Below are positions 26,099-34,921 of a DNA stretch of 64,000 bases, one piece after another. Source of the stretch: FEN-1073 sp963780865 (lineage in GTDB: Bacteria; Chloroflexota; Anaerolineae; Anaerolineales; RBG-16-64-43); assembly GCA_963780865.1 (NCBI GenBank), contig CAWADT010000015.1, forward strand, positions 172,066 through 236,065, in the 5' to 3' direction. The notes beneath the pieces are model-generated. The model had not been told where the DNA came from. It saw only the letters and a list, made by a program, of their open reading frames with translations, and ran no database searches. The translations under genes and the position numbers were made by a program. The stretch's first letter is position 1, and every line of letters begins with the position of its first letter.

Positions 26099-26302
26099 AT
26101 GGAACCCTCAGAACTATGGGAACATCTGCTTTCGGACAAGACCGCGCTGATCCTTCGCGCCTGGCAATCGCTGAAGGCCGATGAAAAGGCGGCCGTAAAA
26201 CTTCATTTGCAGGCTATGTCCCGTGAAGCCGGGTGGCAGCCCAGCCAGCAACGTGCGGCCACAGAAGCGTTGCGGCGCATTGAGAAATTTGAAGAAAATT
26301 GA
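26099..26302 (+). CDS. 67-residue helical protein of unknown function
   Basis: The ATG at 26099 lies in the divergent intergenic gap behind a TATACT box; the frame is also open upstream but antisense to the fusion gene there. The 67 residues are highly helical and charged, with many Trp/Leu/Lys/Glu and no Cys. It is followed by an acetyltransferase-like gene 93 bases downstream. It is a plausible small gene of unknown role. Confidence 0.55.
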   Translation: MEPSELWEHLLSDKTALILRAWQSLKADEKAAVKLHLQAMSREAGWQPSQQRAATEALRRIEKFEEN

Positions 26303-26395
26303 ACGCCGCTTCGTGCGGCGTATTCCCTTTTTCCGGAATGATCCGCTCCCGGCGACCGCGAGAAAGAGAAAAGAGAATTCACTCTGGAGACCGAA

Positions 26396-27400
26396 ATGAC
26401 GATTGAATTCCTCCATGACCTCGACACCTGGAGCCGCTTGAAATCGGAATGGAACGGCTTGCTCTCCCGGAGCGCGGCGAAGTCCCCTTTTCTCCGTTAT
26501 GAATATCAACGTGCCTGGTGGGAACATCTCGGGGGCGGGGAATGGGCGGCGGGCGAACTTCAAATCGCCCTCTGGAGGGAAGACGGCGAGCTGCGCGGGA
26601 TTGCCCCGCTTTTTCGGGGAACGCGCGGCGGTCACAGTGGATGGTATTTCATTGGCAGTGTAGAAATCTCCGACTATCTGGACGTAATCGTCGACGCCGA
26701 CCATCATTCCGCTTTTTGCGCCATGCTGCTCGACGCCCTCGGATCCCTGCCGGATTCGGAATTTCGCATGCTGGATCTCTTCAACTTGCGGGCCGCCTCG
26801 CCCACTGCTTCCCTTTTGGAAGCCGACGCCGGGCGCCGGGGGTGGAAGGTGAACCGCAAATCGCTTCAGATCTGTCCGGTTCTGGCCTTGCCGGGATCCT
26901 GGGAGGAATATCTCGCGGCGCTGGATAAAAAAGACCGCCATGAAATCCGCCGCAAACTGCGCCGCGGCGAGGCCGCCGAAGAGCCAATGGAATTAAAACT
27001 CGCCGGCGCCGACGCGATGGAGGAATTTTTTTCCTTGATGGCGGCCGATAAAAACAAAGCCGCTTTCCTGACGCCGGCCATGCGCGATCAATTCCGATCC
27101 ATCGCCCGGTCGATGGACACGGCGGGGCTGTTTCAGCTCGTCTTTCTGCAAATCCAGGGGCGCAACGTCGCAGGGTTTTTCAACTTCGATTACGACAACC
27201 GGATCTGGGTCTACAACTCCGGCATGGATCCGCAGTTTGCCGCTTCCTCACCCGGCTGGATCCTGCTGGCTCTGTTGGTCCGGCGCGCCATCGAAAGCGG
27301 GCGCGACGCGTTTGATTTCATGCGCGGCAGCGAAGCCTATAAACTCCAATGGGGAGGGGTGGGAGAACAAATCCATCGGGTGACGATTCAAAAAGTTTAA
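26396..27400 (+). CDS. CelD/BcsL-type acetyltransferase (BioF2-like GNAT)
   Basis: The protein has 334 residues and starts with an ATG behind a GGAGA site. Family features are the early SPFLRYEYQRAWWEHLG segment, the ALDKKDRHEIRRKLRR loop and the late NFDYDNRIWVYNSGMDP plus FDFMRGSEAYKLQWG. These match the CelD/BcsL GNAT clade, which acts in exopolysaccharide or peptidoglycan-interpeptide type aminoacyl/acyl transfer. Substrate cannot be deduced. Confidence 0.85.
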   Translation: MTIEFLHDLDTWSRLKSEWNGLLSRSAAKSPFLRYEYQRAWWEHLGGGEWAAGELQIALWREDGELRGIAPLFRGTRGGHSGWYFIGSVEISDYLDVIVDADHHSAFCAMLLDALGSLPDSEFRMLDLFNLRAASPTASLLEADAGRRGWKVNRKSLQICPVLALPGSWEEYLAALDKKDRHEIRRKLRRGEAAEEPMELKLAGADAMEEFFSLMAADKNKAAFLTPAMRDQFRSIARSMDTAGLFQLVFLQIQGRNVAGFFNFDYDNRIWVYNSGMDPQFAASSPGWILLALLVRRAIESGRDAFDFMRGSEAYKLQWGGVGEQIHRVTIQKV

Positions 27401-27460
27401 TCGCCGCGCGCCACGATGCTGTTCCTTTGCAGTTAAAAATCCGAAATGAAAATGAACGAG

Positions 27461-27550
27461 CGCGCGGCAAGCCGCGCGGTATCAATGAGCGCAACCCCTA
27501 AGAACTGCGCAGCAAACTGCGGGGTATTCATCATCCCGCGAGAGCGGGAT
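27461..27550. repeat. Cluster of short palindromes
   Basis: Three hairpins lie in 90 bases: CGCGCGGC/GCCGCGCG (27461-27478), an imperfect ACTGCGCAGCAAACTGCGGGGT stem, and ATCCCGC/GCGGGAT (27533-27550). It is non-coding and lies between the acetyltransferase gene and the DnaA-box-like cluster. No T-run follows. Confidence 0.55.
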
Positions 27551-27651
27551 AAAATGCGAAAGCTATTCTTGGTTTGACCGATTTTCAAAGCGGTTTATGA
27601 AATAAATACCATTATTGCCTAAATAATCAACCGGTTTGCTCTTCCTTCAGT

Positions 27652-27788
27652 TGTGGATAACTGACCAAAAACTGTGGAAAACCTGGGAAAAACAGCCCTC
27701 TTTTGTAGAAAAAGCCCGTCTTTTTGTGGATAAACCATTGGAAAAATTAGCGTTTTTGGTGCAAGAATCTTTAATCGATTGTGGATTA
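27652..27788 (+). other. Cluster of five DnaA-box-like 9-mers, helically phased
   Basis: All five are in the same orientation: TGTGGATAA (27652), TGTGGAAAA (27673), TGTAGAAAA (27704), TGTGGATAA (27725) and TGTGGATTA (27780). Start-to-start distances are 21, 31, 21 and 55 bases, close to whole helical turns for the first four. An AT-rich stretch (27560-27630) lies just upstream. Two boxes are perfect consensus. This could be a replication origin, a DnaA titration site or a DnaA-regulated element; no dnaA or dnaN is beside it. Confidence 0.6.
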
Positions 27789-28691
27789 CCCAGCCCGAAT
27801 TAAATAAATAATTGCAGCCCATAATCCCGCCGCCACTGCACTCCCTGTGACCCATAGAGCATAGGCCGCCGACCGCTGGTCGGTTCTCCAGGCCCGCCAT
27901 CCAAGAATCGCGTTCAGGAGCCATATCGCACCCCCGGTGATAGGTAGAATCAACAATCTCGCCGGATCCCCAGGGCTGGAAGGCAATCCGGAAGGAGTGA
28001 AACGAAAAGGTTGATCAGCCGGCAGGATCGGATGAAGAACCAAGAGGAATATGCCGAGCGCAAGGATGAGGACCCATCCACCGGCAAGAGAGGCAAGCGC
28101 CGATCGTGTTTTTAAAATATCCAGGATGAACGGGCGGGGCGGAGTGGATTCCAATTCAACTTTTTCCAGGCTTACCCGAGCCGAGAGGTCGGTCACTATC
28201 CGGGCGAACCCGGCCGGATCGGAGGGAGAGATCGCGAAGCGCCGGCGTTTCGAGATTAATAAAAGCAGCGGCTGTCCGCGGTCGGTGGCAATCCAATCCA
28301 CCGTCTCGCCTTCGTCCGCCGCCTCCCCCTGCCAGGTTTCCAGCCAACCCGGACCGGTTCTCCGCAAATGGTCGGAGATTTTTCCGCCGGATCGTATTTC
28401 TTCGATCTCATTCAGCGGAATTATATCCCGCCGTGATCCAAACCGGATGCGCAAGGCGCCGGTCGAGGTGATCCCGTAATAAGCCGTCAGGAGGAGATAG
28501 ATGCGATAGGCAGCCGCCGGGGCAAGTACCGCCCCAACCGCCAAAACGGCGCAGGCCGCGGCTGTAATTGCGCCAAGTGGAAATGCCAGTAAGCAATAAA
28601 TGGAGATGCCAACCAGCGTTAAGGTCACGGCGGCCAGCAGAAAATGGCCGACCAACAAACGCCTGCGGGCGACGGGAAAACGCTGCATCAT
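27786..28691 (-). CDS. Membrane protein with a bacterial PH-like segment
   Basis: The protein has 301 residues. Two helices (about 12-65) precede a cytoplasmic part that starts YYGITSTGALRIRFG and IIPLNEIEEIRSGG, the pattern of bacterial PH (bPH) membrane proteins. Further helices lie at about 200-220, 245-262 and 275-298. The last codons overlap the final DnaA-box-like 9-mer. Function is unknown. Confidence 0.7.
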   Translation of the reverse strand: MMQRFPVARRRLLVGHFLLAAVTLTLVGISIYCLLAFPLGAITAAACAVLAVGAVLAPAAAYRIYLLLTAYYGITSTGALRIRFGSRRDIIPLNEIEEIRSGGKISDHLRRTGPGWLETWQGEAADEGETVDWIATDRGQPLLLLISKRRRFAISPSDPAGFARIVTDLSARVSLEKVELESTPPRPFILDILKTRSALASLAGGWVLILALGIFLLVLHPILPADQPFRFTPSGLPSSPGDPARLLILPITGGAIWLLNAILGWRAWRTDQRSAAYALWVTGSAVAAGLWAAIIYLIRAG

Positions 28692-28806
28692 CGGAAAGAG
28701 CGTGGACGGAGTTCAGCCGGCCGGCGGCCGATCGAGGATCCCGCTCTGGGGCGGGAGTCCGGCGCGAGGATCGATCGCCGCCGGATAGAAGACGCGCGGC
28801 GCCGGG

Positions 28807-29745
28807 TCAACCGGCGAACGGGCCTGGATAAATAGGCACGTTCCAGGCGCGGAATTTGGGTTCCATCCCGCGGACGATGCGGAAATACAGGTCACGCAAT
28901 TTTCCAACAAACGGGCCCATCTTGCCGTCGGCCACGGGCCGTTTATCGACCTGGGAAATGGCGCAAATTTGCACTCCGGTTCCGCAGAAGAACGCCTCTT
29001 CCGCCAGGTAGACCTCGGTGCGGTCGATCGGCCGCTCCACGACCGTCATCCCCAGTTCCTCGCGCGCCAGTTGGATCACCGTGCGGCGGGTGATGCCTTC
29101 CAGGATGTTGTCGGTGACCGGCGGGGTGACCAGCACGCCGCCGCGGACCATGAAGAAGTTTTCCGCGCTGCCTTCGGAAATGTGGCCGTCCGCGTTGAGC
29201 ACGATCGCCTCTTCGTACCCGGCGCGCATCGCGTCGGTTTTAATGAAAGCCGAGTTGACGTAGGAGCCGATGATCTTTCCCCGGGCGGGAATGCTGTTGT
29301 CGTCGATCCGGCGCCAGGAGGAAAACGTCGCCGAGGATCCTTCTTCGCTCTCGATGTACCGGCCCATGGGAACCGAAACGATCGAGATATCCGAATGCAA
29401 ATCGTGCAACCGGACGCCGATCTGCTCGTCCGGAACGAACGCTAGGGGCCGGACGTACGTATCCTCGCTCCGCGCTTCCTTGCGAAGCAATTCAACGGTG
29501 ATCTCCGTCAACCGCTCGGGCGTGTGCGGAAGCTCCATGCACAGCAGCCGGGAGGAATTGAGAAAACGCTGGAAATGGTCGAGCGGACGGAACAGGTACA
29601 GCTGTCTGTCCTTCTCGTTCCAATACGCCCTCAACCCGCCGAAGACTCCGGTTCCATAATTCAACGTGTGAGTTAACACGCCGACTTTCGCTTGATCGTA
29701 AGGAACGATCTTTCCGCGGAAGTAGGCAAAATTTGGCAGCGTCAT
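28807..29745 (-). CDS. ilvE: Branched-chain amino acid aminotransferase
   Basis: IlvE interconverts Leu/Ile/Val and their 2-oxo acids using pyridoxal phosphate. It has 312 residues. Class IV features include THTLNYGTGVFGGLRAYW, YVRPLAF, the PLP lysine in NSAFIKTDAM, and NADGHISEGSAENFFMVRGG. The product-side loop is ILEGITRRTVIQLA. A GGAAGAAG site lies 5 bases upstream of the ATG. It is monocistronic here; no other ilv/leu genes are in the window. Confidence 0.95.
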   Translation of the reverse strand: MTLPNFAYFRGKIVPYDQAKVGVLTHTLNYGTGVFGGLRAYWNEKDRQLYLFRPLDHFQRFLNSSRLLCMELPHTPERLTEITVELLRKEARSEDTYVRPLAFVPDEQIGVRLHDLHSDISIVSVPMGRYIESEEGSSATFSSWRRIDDNSIPARGKIIGSYVNSAFIKTDAMRAGYEEAIVLNADGHISEGSAENFFMVRGGVLVTPPVTDNILEGITRRTVIQLAREELGMTVVERPIDRTEVYLAEEAFFCGTGVQICAISQVDKRPVADGKMGPFVGKLRDLYFRIVRGMEPKFRAWNVPIYPGPFAG

Positions 29746-29960
29746 TTTCTTCTTCCTCCAATTATTCCGCAGAACAATGCGGGCGGAATAGGCCTCATTA
29801 TATCCCGGCCTTGACGTCCTGATTTTCCCGGTCTACACTAGCCGCAACAGGCGCCCCCGTCTGTCCGCGAGGTGTGTTCCTCCCGGGCGGGCGGGGTTTT
29901 TCAAATCGGACGAGGGCCGGAGATTCACAATTTTTTTCCTCGAGGCTTGATTATAGATTG

Positions 29961-30869
29961 ATGGAACATCGGGCGCGGTTTTTCGTTCGCGGATTATTCC
30001 TGGCAGCTTGCGGCCTGGGACTGGCTGCCTGCGGCCTCGCCGCCCGCCCTCTAAAACGGGCGCGGATGGCCACGGCCGTTCCCAGCCCGACGATTACACC
30101 GCTCTCGGCTCCGTTCCGCTCCACCGGGTTCCTGCCCTCTTCTCCGGACGCGACGCTCGCTCCGCTTTCCACCCTGACCTGCCCCGACGGCGCGGGAATC
30201 GTTAAACCCGAGAACCTTGTCAGCACGATATCCGGACAAACGCTTGGCTACTTCATCTATCTTCCGCCCTGTTACGAGGTTGAGAGTTCCGCCCGATATC
30301 CGGTCCTGTTCCTTTTTCACGGATTGGGGAGAACCCCCGAACAATGGCTTGATCTTGGGTTGGTGAATGCGGCCGACCGTTTAATTCTTTCCGGACAAAT
30401 CCCCCCGCTGCTGATCGTGCTGCCGTATATCACGGGCGAGGACTCGGACGACGCCGTCATGCTGGCGGATTTGCTTCCGGCGATCGACCGGGAGTACCGT
30501 ACGCAAGCCGACCGAAATCACAGAGCGGTGGGAGGAATTTCCCGCGGCGCGGAATGGGCCCTTCGACTGGCCTTGCGCCGCGCGGATCAATTCGGCGCCG
30601 TCGGCCTGCACAGTTTATCCCCCAGCCAGAACGCCACGGTGGACATTTTTCAATGGGCCGAAGCGGTCCCGGAGAACATGTGGCCGCGGATTTATTTCGA
30701 CGCCGGTTACTCCGATCCGCAGTTGCCGCAAATGATGGCGATCCTTCAACTGTTTGATCTTCTCAAGCGCCCGTATGAAAAACACATCCCGCCCGGCGAT
30801 CACAGCGACGGATACTGGAGCGCGCATGTGGAGGAGTATCTTCTCTGGTACAGCCAAGGGTGGAGATAA
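29961..30869 (+). CDS. Lipoprotein alpha/beta-hydrolase esterase (esterase D-like)
   Basis: The ATG at 29961 is chosen because it begins a lipoprotein signal; the frame is open from 29874. The protein has 302 residues: signal with lipobox LAAC (Cys24, or Cys17 in an earlier LAAC), a Ser/Thr/Pro linker (about 35-70) and an esterase domain. The oxyanion part is FLFHGLGRTPEQW and the nucleophile elbow GGISRGAEW has Ser194. An Asp (FDAGYSD) and a His (PGDHSDGYW) complete a triad. It resembles IroE/enterochelin-esterase-like hydrolases; the substrate is unknown. Confidence 0.82.
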   Translation: MEHRARFFVRGLFLAACGLGLAACGLAARPLKRARMATAVPSPTITPLSAPFRSTGFLPSSPDATLAPLSTLTCPDGAGIVKPENLVSTISGQTLGYFIYLPPCYEVESSARYPVLFLFHGLGRTPEQWLDLGLVNAADRLILSGQIPPLLIVLPYITGEDSDDAVMLADLLPAIDREYRTQADRNHRAVGGISRGAEWALRLALRRADQFGAVGLHSLSPSQNATVDIFQWAEAVPENMWPRIYFDAGYSDPQLPQMMAILQLFDLLKRPYEKHIPPGDHSDGYWSAHVEEYLLWYSQGWR

Positions 30870-30901
30870 AAAAAGCCCGCCAAATCGGCGGGCGTTTTTT
30901 T
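30868..30901. terminator. Bidirectional intrinsic terminator
   Basis: GCCCGCC / GGCGGGC (30875-30893) is flanked by seven As on the left and seven Ts on the right, so it serves both convergent genes. Confidence 0.92.
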
Positions 30902-31208
30902 ACTTGCCTACGGGTTCCTTTTTCTTCGGTTGCATGCTCCGCAGACCGAGCGCGATGATGCTCGCGCCGACACCGAGGGCAAATAAACCCACCGTGCCCG
31001 CGCCGGAATAGATATTCAGCGTGACAAACGCGCCCATCAGCCCGAGGAATATGGCAATCTTCAATTGCCATTCTTTTCCCGCATCGAGGAACGTCGTTGC
31101 GGTAATCCACCCGGTTGCGATACCTAGCACCAAACCGCCAATCGGCCTAATCAGGGATGCGAAGATGTAGAGTAACGGATTCCAAGTATTCTGAATAAAA
31201 TCTGTCAT
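30900..31208 (-). CDS. Small membrane protein, three hydrophobic segments
   Basis: The ATG at 31208 is chosen because GGGAGG lies 6 bases upstream; the frame continues to 31283. It has 102 residues, mostly hydrophobic helices (about 15-40, 48-65 and 68-88), ending in a basic KKKEPVGK tail. A Gly-rich pattern is visible but no family is recognised. It is transcribed divergently from the GntR operon. Confidence 0.65.
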   Translation of the reverse strand: MTDFIQNTWNPLLYIFASLIRPIGGLVLGIATGWITATTFLDAGKEWQLKIAIFLGLMGAFVTLNIYSGAGTVGLFALGVGASIIALGLRSMQPKKKEPVGK

Positions 31209-31331
31209 GGGGCCCTCCCATAAATTGATTCCCGCCGGTGCACGGGTGCGGCAGAGTGTAAACCCGAATTCCCGGCGTGGCAAGTTGCCCGGCCTTCCGA
31301 ACGGGTCGATCTCTCCCGGCTGCCGAAAACC

Positions 31332-31359
31332 TTGACATTAACTCCGTTTGGTATACAAT
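31332..31359 (+). promoter_or_regulatory. Promoter of the GntR/ABC exporter operon
   Basis: TTGACA (31332-31337), a 16-base spacer and TACAAT (31354-31359) form an almost perfect housekeeping promoter. The start point would fall near 31366, inside the palindrome called as operator. Confidence 0.85.
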
Positions 31360-31365
31360 TAGTTC

Positions 31366-31383
31366 TGTGATACAATTATTACA
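31366..31383 (+). promoter_or_regulatory. Probable operator for the GntR(YtrA) repressor
   Basis: TGTGATACAATTATTACA is an 18-base near-palindrome (7 of 9 half-site positions match) at the expected transcription start. ATACAATTA occurs twice (31353-31361 and 31371-31378 region), giving a partial direct repeat that spans the -10 box. GntR proteins bind such AT-rich dyads, so autoregulation is likely. Confidence 0.55.
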
Positions 31384-31395
31384 AGAGGCGTAAGC

Positions 31396-31782
31396 GTGCA
31401 ACTTCGACTGGATTTCCACGATCGCGAACCGATCTACCTGCAAATATTCGAGCAGATAAAGAGCATGGTGGCGTCCGGCGTATTGAAACCGGGCAGCCAG
31501 CTGCCGACGGTGCGCGAGGTGGCGGCGGATTTGAGGATTAATTTCAACACCGCCGCCCGCGCGTATCGCTTATTGCACGAAGCGGGGATCATCTCAACCC
31601 AGCAGGGGCGCGGGACGTATGTCCTGGAAGGACCGCCTCCGGCGGAAGCCCGACGGCTTAAACGAGATCGGCTGCAGGCGATGGTCGAGGGTTTGATCGA
31701 AGAAGCAAAACGGTTCGGGTTTACTCCCGAGGAAGTGAACAAGGTATGGCAGGATGTTTTCCACCGGGGTACGCGGGAATGA
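31396..31782 (+). CDS. GntR family transcriptional regulator, YtrA subfamily
   Basis: The GTG start at 31396 lies 13 bases after the operator. The protein has 128 residues: a winged helix-turn-helix (about 10-78: PIYLQIFEQIKSMVASG, LPTVREVAADLRINFNTAARAYRLLHEAGII, GRGTYV) and a short helical C-terminal part. This size is typical of the YtrA type, which lacks a large effector domain. YtrA-type regulators usually repress adjacent ABC-exporter operons that respond to cell-wall antibiotics or peptides. Here it heads an eight-gene operon of that kind. Confidence 0.93.
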   Translation: MQLRLDFHDREPIYLQIFEQIKSMVASGVLKPGSQLPTVREVAADLRINFNTAARAYRLLHEAGIISTQQGRGTYVLEGPPPAEARRLKRDRLQAMVEGLIEEAKRFGFTPEEVNKVWQDVFHRGTRE

Positions 31783-31832
31783 GCCGCGAGCCCGTCGCAC
31801 GTCGAATTGGCCTATAGCAAAAGGAGACCCAT

Positions 31833-32774
31833 ATGATTCCAAACATTGTTCCCTCCGCGAAACCTGGAAAATACGACCCGATTGCGTTGCATCAGGTGAG
31901 CCCGATCGGGCTCTTCCTCTTCATCGTGATCATGATCCTCATGGTGTTTGCTGAGACCGTGATGGGTTCCTATCACGTTTCGAATACGATCACCGCTGCC
32001 GTCGCCATTCCCGTGACGCTGCTGGCCCTCTATATCCTCTTTGGTTTAAAAATGGCCAGCCAATGGGAGAAGGCGGTAGTGCTTCGGATGGGAAAATTCC
32101 GCGGTCTGCGCGGACCCGGCATGTTCTGGATTGTCCCGATCATGGATTCCGTCACCACCTGGATCGATCACCGCGTGATGGTCACGCCCTTCAACGCCGA
32201 AAAGACCCTGACCAAAGATACCGTGCCGGTGGACGTGGACGCCGTTCTGTTCTGGATGGTCTGGGACGCGCAAAAAGCCGCGCTCGAAGTGGAAAATTAC
32301 CGCTCGGCCATCACCTGGGCCGCCCAAACCGCGCTACGGGAGATCATCGGCCAGATGGCCCTCGCCGACATCCTGATCGGCCGGCACAAAATGGACGCCG
32401 ACCTGCAAAAAATCATCGATGAGCGCACCACGCCCTGGGGCGTCACGGTGCAGTCGGTGGAAATCCGTGATGTGGTGATCCCGAAGGATTTGGAGGACGC
32501 GATGTCCCGCCAAGCCCAGGCCGAACGCGAACGCCAGGCGCGGGTGATCCTGGGGGAATCCGAGCGGCAAATCGCCGCATCGTTCTCCGAAGCCTCGAAG
32601 GCCTATATCGACAATCCCACCGCGCTGCATCTGCGGGCGATGAACATGCTCTTCGAAGGGCTCAAACAGAAGGGCGCGCTCGTGATCGTGCCGTCCAGCG
32701 CGGTGGATACCATGAACCTCGGCGGGCTCACCGGCCTGGTCGCAATGGGGGAAAACCTCGCCAAGAAGGAGTGA
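31833..32774 (+). CDS. Stomatin/slipin-like SPFH membrane protein
   Basis: The protein has 313 residues with an AAAGGAG site upstream. Two N-terminal hydrophobic segments (about 25-45 and 50-70) precede the SPFH domain: EKAVVLRMGKFRGLRGPGMFWIVP, then the band-7 core VPVDVDAVLFWMV and VEIRDVVIPKDLEDAMSRQAQAERERQARVI. A C-terminal helical part ends in KKE. SPFH proteins assemble into membrane-microdomain rings and regulate proteases or transporters. Being second in this operon suggests it organises the ABC exporters or protease; that is inference. Confidence 0.92.
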   Translation: MIPNIVPSAKPGKYDPIALHQVSPIGLFLFIVIMILMVFAETVMGSYHVSNTITAAVAIPVTLLALYILFGLKMASQWEKAVVLRMGKFRGLRGPGMFWIVPIMDSVTTWIDHRVMVTPFNAEKTLTKDTVPVDVDAVLFWMVWDAQKAALEVENYRSAITWAAQTALREIIGQMALADILIGRHKMDADLQKIIDERTTPWGVTVQSVEIRDVVIPKDLEDAMSRQAQAERERQARVILGESERQIAASFSEASKAYIDNPTALHLRAMNMLFEGLKQKGALVIVPSSAVDTMNLGGLTGLVAMGENLAKKE

Positions 32775-32840
32775 CCTGTGGCATGTACCAGACTTCCGGT
32801 GGGAACGTAGTCCGTTGAACGGACGAGAAAGGATTTTTTA

Positions 32841-33710
32841 ATGGCGAGCCCAGCCATCGAAGCAAATTCCCTTCGGCGCAAATTCAAAGAGAAAGAAGCT
32901 GTCGCCGGAATCAGTTTCGATGTGCAGCCGGGGGAAATCTTCGGCCTGCTCGGTCCGAACGGCGCGGGCAAAACGACAACGATCCGGATGCTCACCGGAC
33001 AGATCGATCCGAGCGGCGGCCGAGCCACGGTTGCCGAGTGCGACGTGGTACAGGATCGCGCGAAACTCAAAGAGCGGATCGGCGTGGTGTTCGAGGAACA
33101 AAATCTCTACGAGCGCCTTTCGGCGCGCGACAATCTCCAATTCAACTGCTGGCTCTACAATCTTCCCGAATCGCGCGCGGACGACATCCTAAAGCTGGTC
33201 GGCCTGGCCGACCGTGCCAAAGACCCCGTTCGCACTTTCTCCAGCGGCATGAAGCAGCGCCTGATGGTGGCCCGGGCCCTGCTGCACAACCCGCCCGTCC
33301 TCTTCCTCGACGAACCCACCCGCGGCCTCGATCCCATCGCCGCCCGTGACGTGCGCGCGATCATCCGCGAACTGAGCCGCGGGGGCATGACCATTTTGCT
33401 CACGACGCATCTGCTGGATGAGGCGGATCAGCTCTGCCAGCGGGTTGCATTCCTTGTCGAGGGGAAAATCGTCGCCGACGACACGCCGCGCAACCTGAAG
33501 CTCTCCCGCGGAAAGCGCGCCCTGACGGTGACCCTCGCCGACCCGGCGGACGCGAGCCGTTTGACGGAGGAATCCTTGGAGATGGACCAATCCGCCGACC
33601 AGGCGCGGCTGGCGGCATTGCTCGCCGAGGGCCGCGTGCGCGCCGTCCACTCGCAGGAGGCGACGCTCGAGGAAGTGTTCATCGACATCGCCGGCATCCG
33701 GCCGGCCTGA
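32841..33710 (+). CDS. ABC exporter ATPase 1 (NatA/DrrA-like)
   Basis: The protein has 289 residues. Walker A is GPNGAGKTT, the Q-loop is VVFEEQN, the signature is FSSGMKQR, Walker B is VLFLDEPTRGLDP and the switch His is in TTHLLDEAD. The C-terminal part (about 215-289) is the DrrA-like extension. It pairs with the permease 18 bases downstream. The substrate is unknown; the YtrA-type regulator hints at an envelope-active compound or sodium-type export. Confidence 0.92.
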   Translation: MASPAIEANSLRRKFKEKEAVAGISFDVQPGEIFGLLGPNGAGKTTTIRMLTGQIDPSGGRATVAECDVVQDRAKLKERIGVVFEEQNLYERLSARDNLQFNCWLYNLPESRADDILKLVGLADRAKDPVRTFSSGMKQRLMVARALLHNPPVLFLDEPTRGLDPIAARDVRAIIRELSRGGMTILLTTHLLDEADQLCQRVAFLVEGKIVADDTPRNLKLSRGKRALTVTLADPADASRLTEESLEMDQSADQARLAALLAEGRVRAVHSQEATLEEVFIDIAGIRPA

Positions 33711-33728
33711 GGAGGAAGGAGGCGGGCC

Positions 33729-34850
33729 ATGCAACCTCGCACGATCTTGGCGATCGCCCGCAAGGATGCGATCGACGTGCTGCACAACCGGGCCACCGTC
33801 GGCGGCCTGCTCTCCCCGATCTTCATGGCGTTGATGTTCCTGGTCATCAGCAAGCTGGTTGGCAGCTCGACCACGAACGTTCTCGTCTACAATCCGGGGG
33901 ATTCGAAGGTGGTCCAAACTGCGCTCGCCTCATTGCAAAATGCGAAGATCACGAAAGCCGCCTCGGCCGAGGAAGTCTCGACCGCGTTCGTCCCGCCCGC
34001 CGGAAGCAAAAGCGGTCCGTACGCAATCGGCCTGATCGTGCCGGCGTCCTTCGATAGCGCGCTCGCCTCCGGCGCAATGCCGGGTATCGCGGTGTACCTG
34101 GATGATTCCACCTTGAATGTGCAGGCGCAGGCGGCGATCCAGGCGTCAATCCGGAACTACGCCCTGGCTGTCGTCCACCCGCAACCGCCCGTCAACCTCG
34201 TCGTCACCGTGATCAATCCGTCCCCTTCGGAAGACGCCGGCGTTATCCTCAAGGGAATCTATATCCCGATCGTCCTGCTCGGCTCCTTGGTCATCGGCAC
34301 CACGTTTATCCCCCAACTGCTGATCGAGGAGAAGGAGAAAAAGACGCTGCGCATGCTGATGGTCACCCCGGCCTCGTTCGAAGACGTCTTGATCGGAAAA
34401 ATGATCGTGGTCCTGGTCTACCAGCTGATCCTCACGGCCGTCGTCCTGGCCATCGAGGGCAGCTACACCGGGCAGATCGGCTTGATTCTGGTCTACGTTT
34501 TCCTCGGCGGCTGCTTCAGCGTTTCGATGGGGCTGGTGTTCGGCGCGGCGTTCAATACCGTCAGCGCCGCCACGGCGAGCGCGAGCCCCCTGATCATCCT
34601 CTACGTCGTCGGCGGGATCTTCGTCGGCCAGCTCGGAGACGTGCTGGGCGGATCGAGCCTCTTCGTCCGGCTGGCGCGGTTCCTGCCCACCTACTATATC
34701 GCCGAGGGCGTGTATAACGCCTCCCAAAGCCTGGGAACATTCGGCGGCAACCTGCTCGACATCGGGATCATCCTGGGGACCACGCTGTTGCTCCTGGCCA
34801 TTTCCGCATGGATTTTGCGGCGAACCGCATCGGTGGCAGGCACCATTTGA
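33729..34850 (+). CDS. ABC-2 type exporter permease 1 (NatB-like)
   Basis: The protein has 373 residues. One N-terminal membrane segment (about 22-40) is followed by a 130-residue extracellular domain and then five more membrane segments (about 172-195, 215-240, 250-275, 290-310 and 335-360). The amphipathic EKEKKTLRMLMVTPASFEDVLIGK loop is the ABC-2 coupling region. It is translated with the ATPase just upstream. Confidence 0.9.
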   Translation: MQPRTILAIARKDAIDVLHNRATVGGLLSPIFMALMFLVISKLVGSSTTNVLVYNPGDSKVVQTALASLQNAKITKAASAEEVSTAFVPPAGSKSGPYAIGLIVPASFDSALASGAMPGIAVYLDDSTLNVQAQAAIQASIRNYALAVVHPQPPVNLVVTVINPSPSEDAGVILKGIYIPIVLLGSLVIGTTFIPQLLIEEKEKKTLRMLMVTPASFEDVLIGKMIVVLVYQLILTAVVLAIEGSYTGQIGLILVYVFLGGCFSVSMGLVFGAAFNTVSAATASASPLIILYVVGGIFVGQLGDVLGGSSLFVRLARFLPTYYIAEGVYNASQSLGTFGGNLLDIGIILGTTLLLLAISAWILRRTASVAGTI

Positions 34851-34921
34851 TCGGGAACTTTCAGCGGGTTTCTGCGTATGCAATTTGAACGGGAAGCGCG
34901 TCTCCAGCCCGGAAGGGAACC

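Noticed and set aside
27461..27550. CRISPR-like array
   Set aside because: The palindromes differ in sequence and there are no regularly spaced identical repeats or cas genes.
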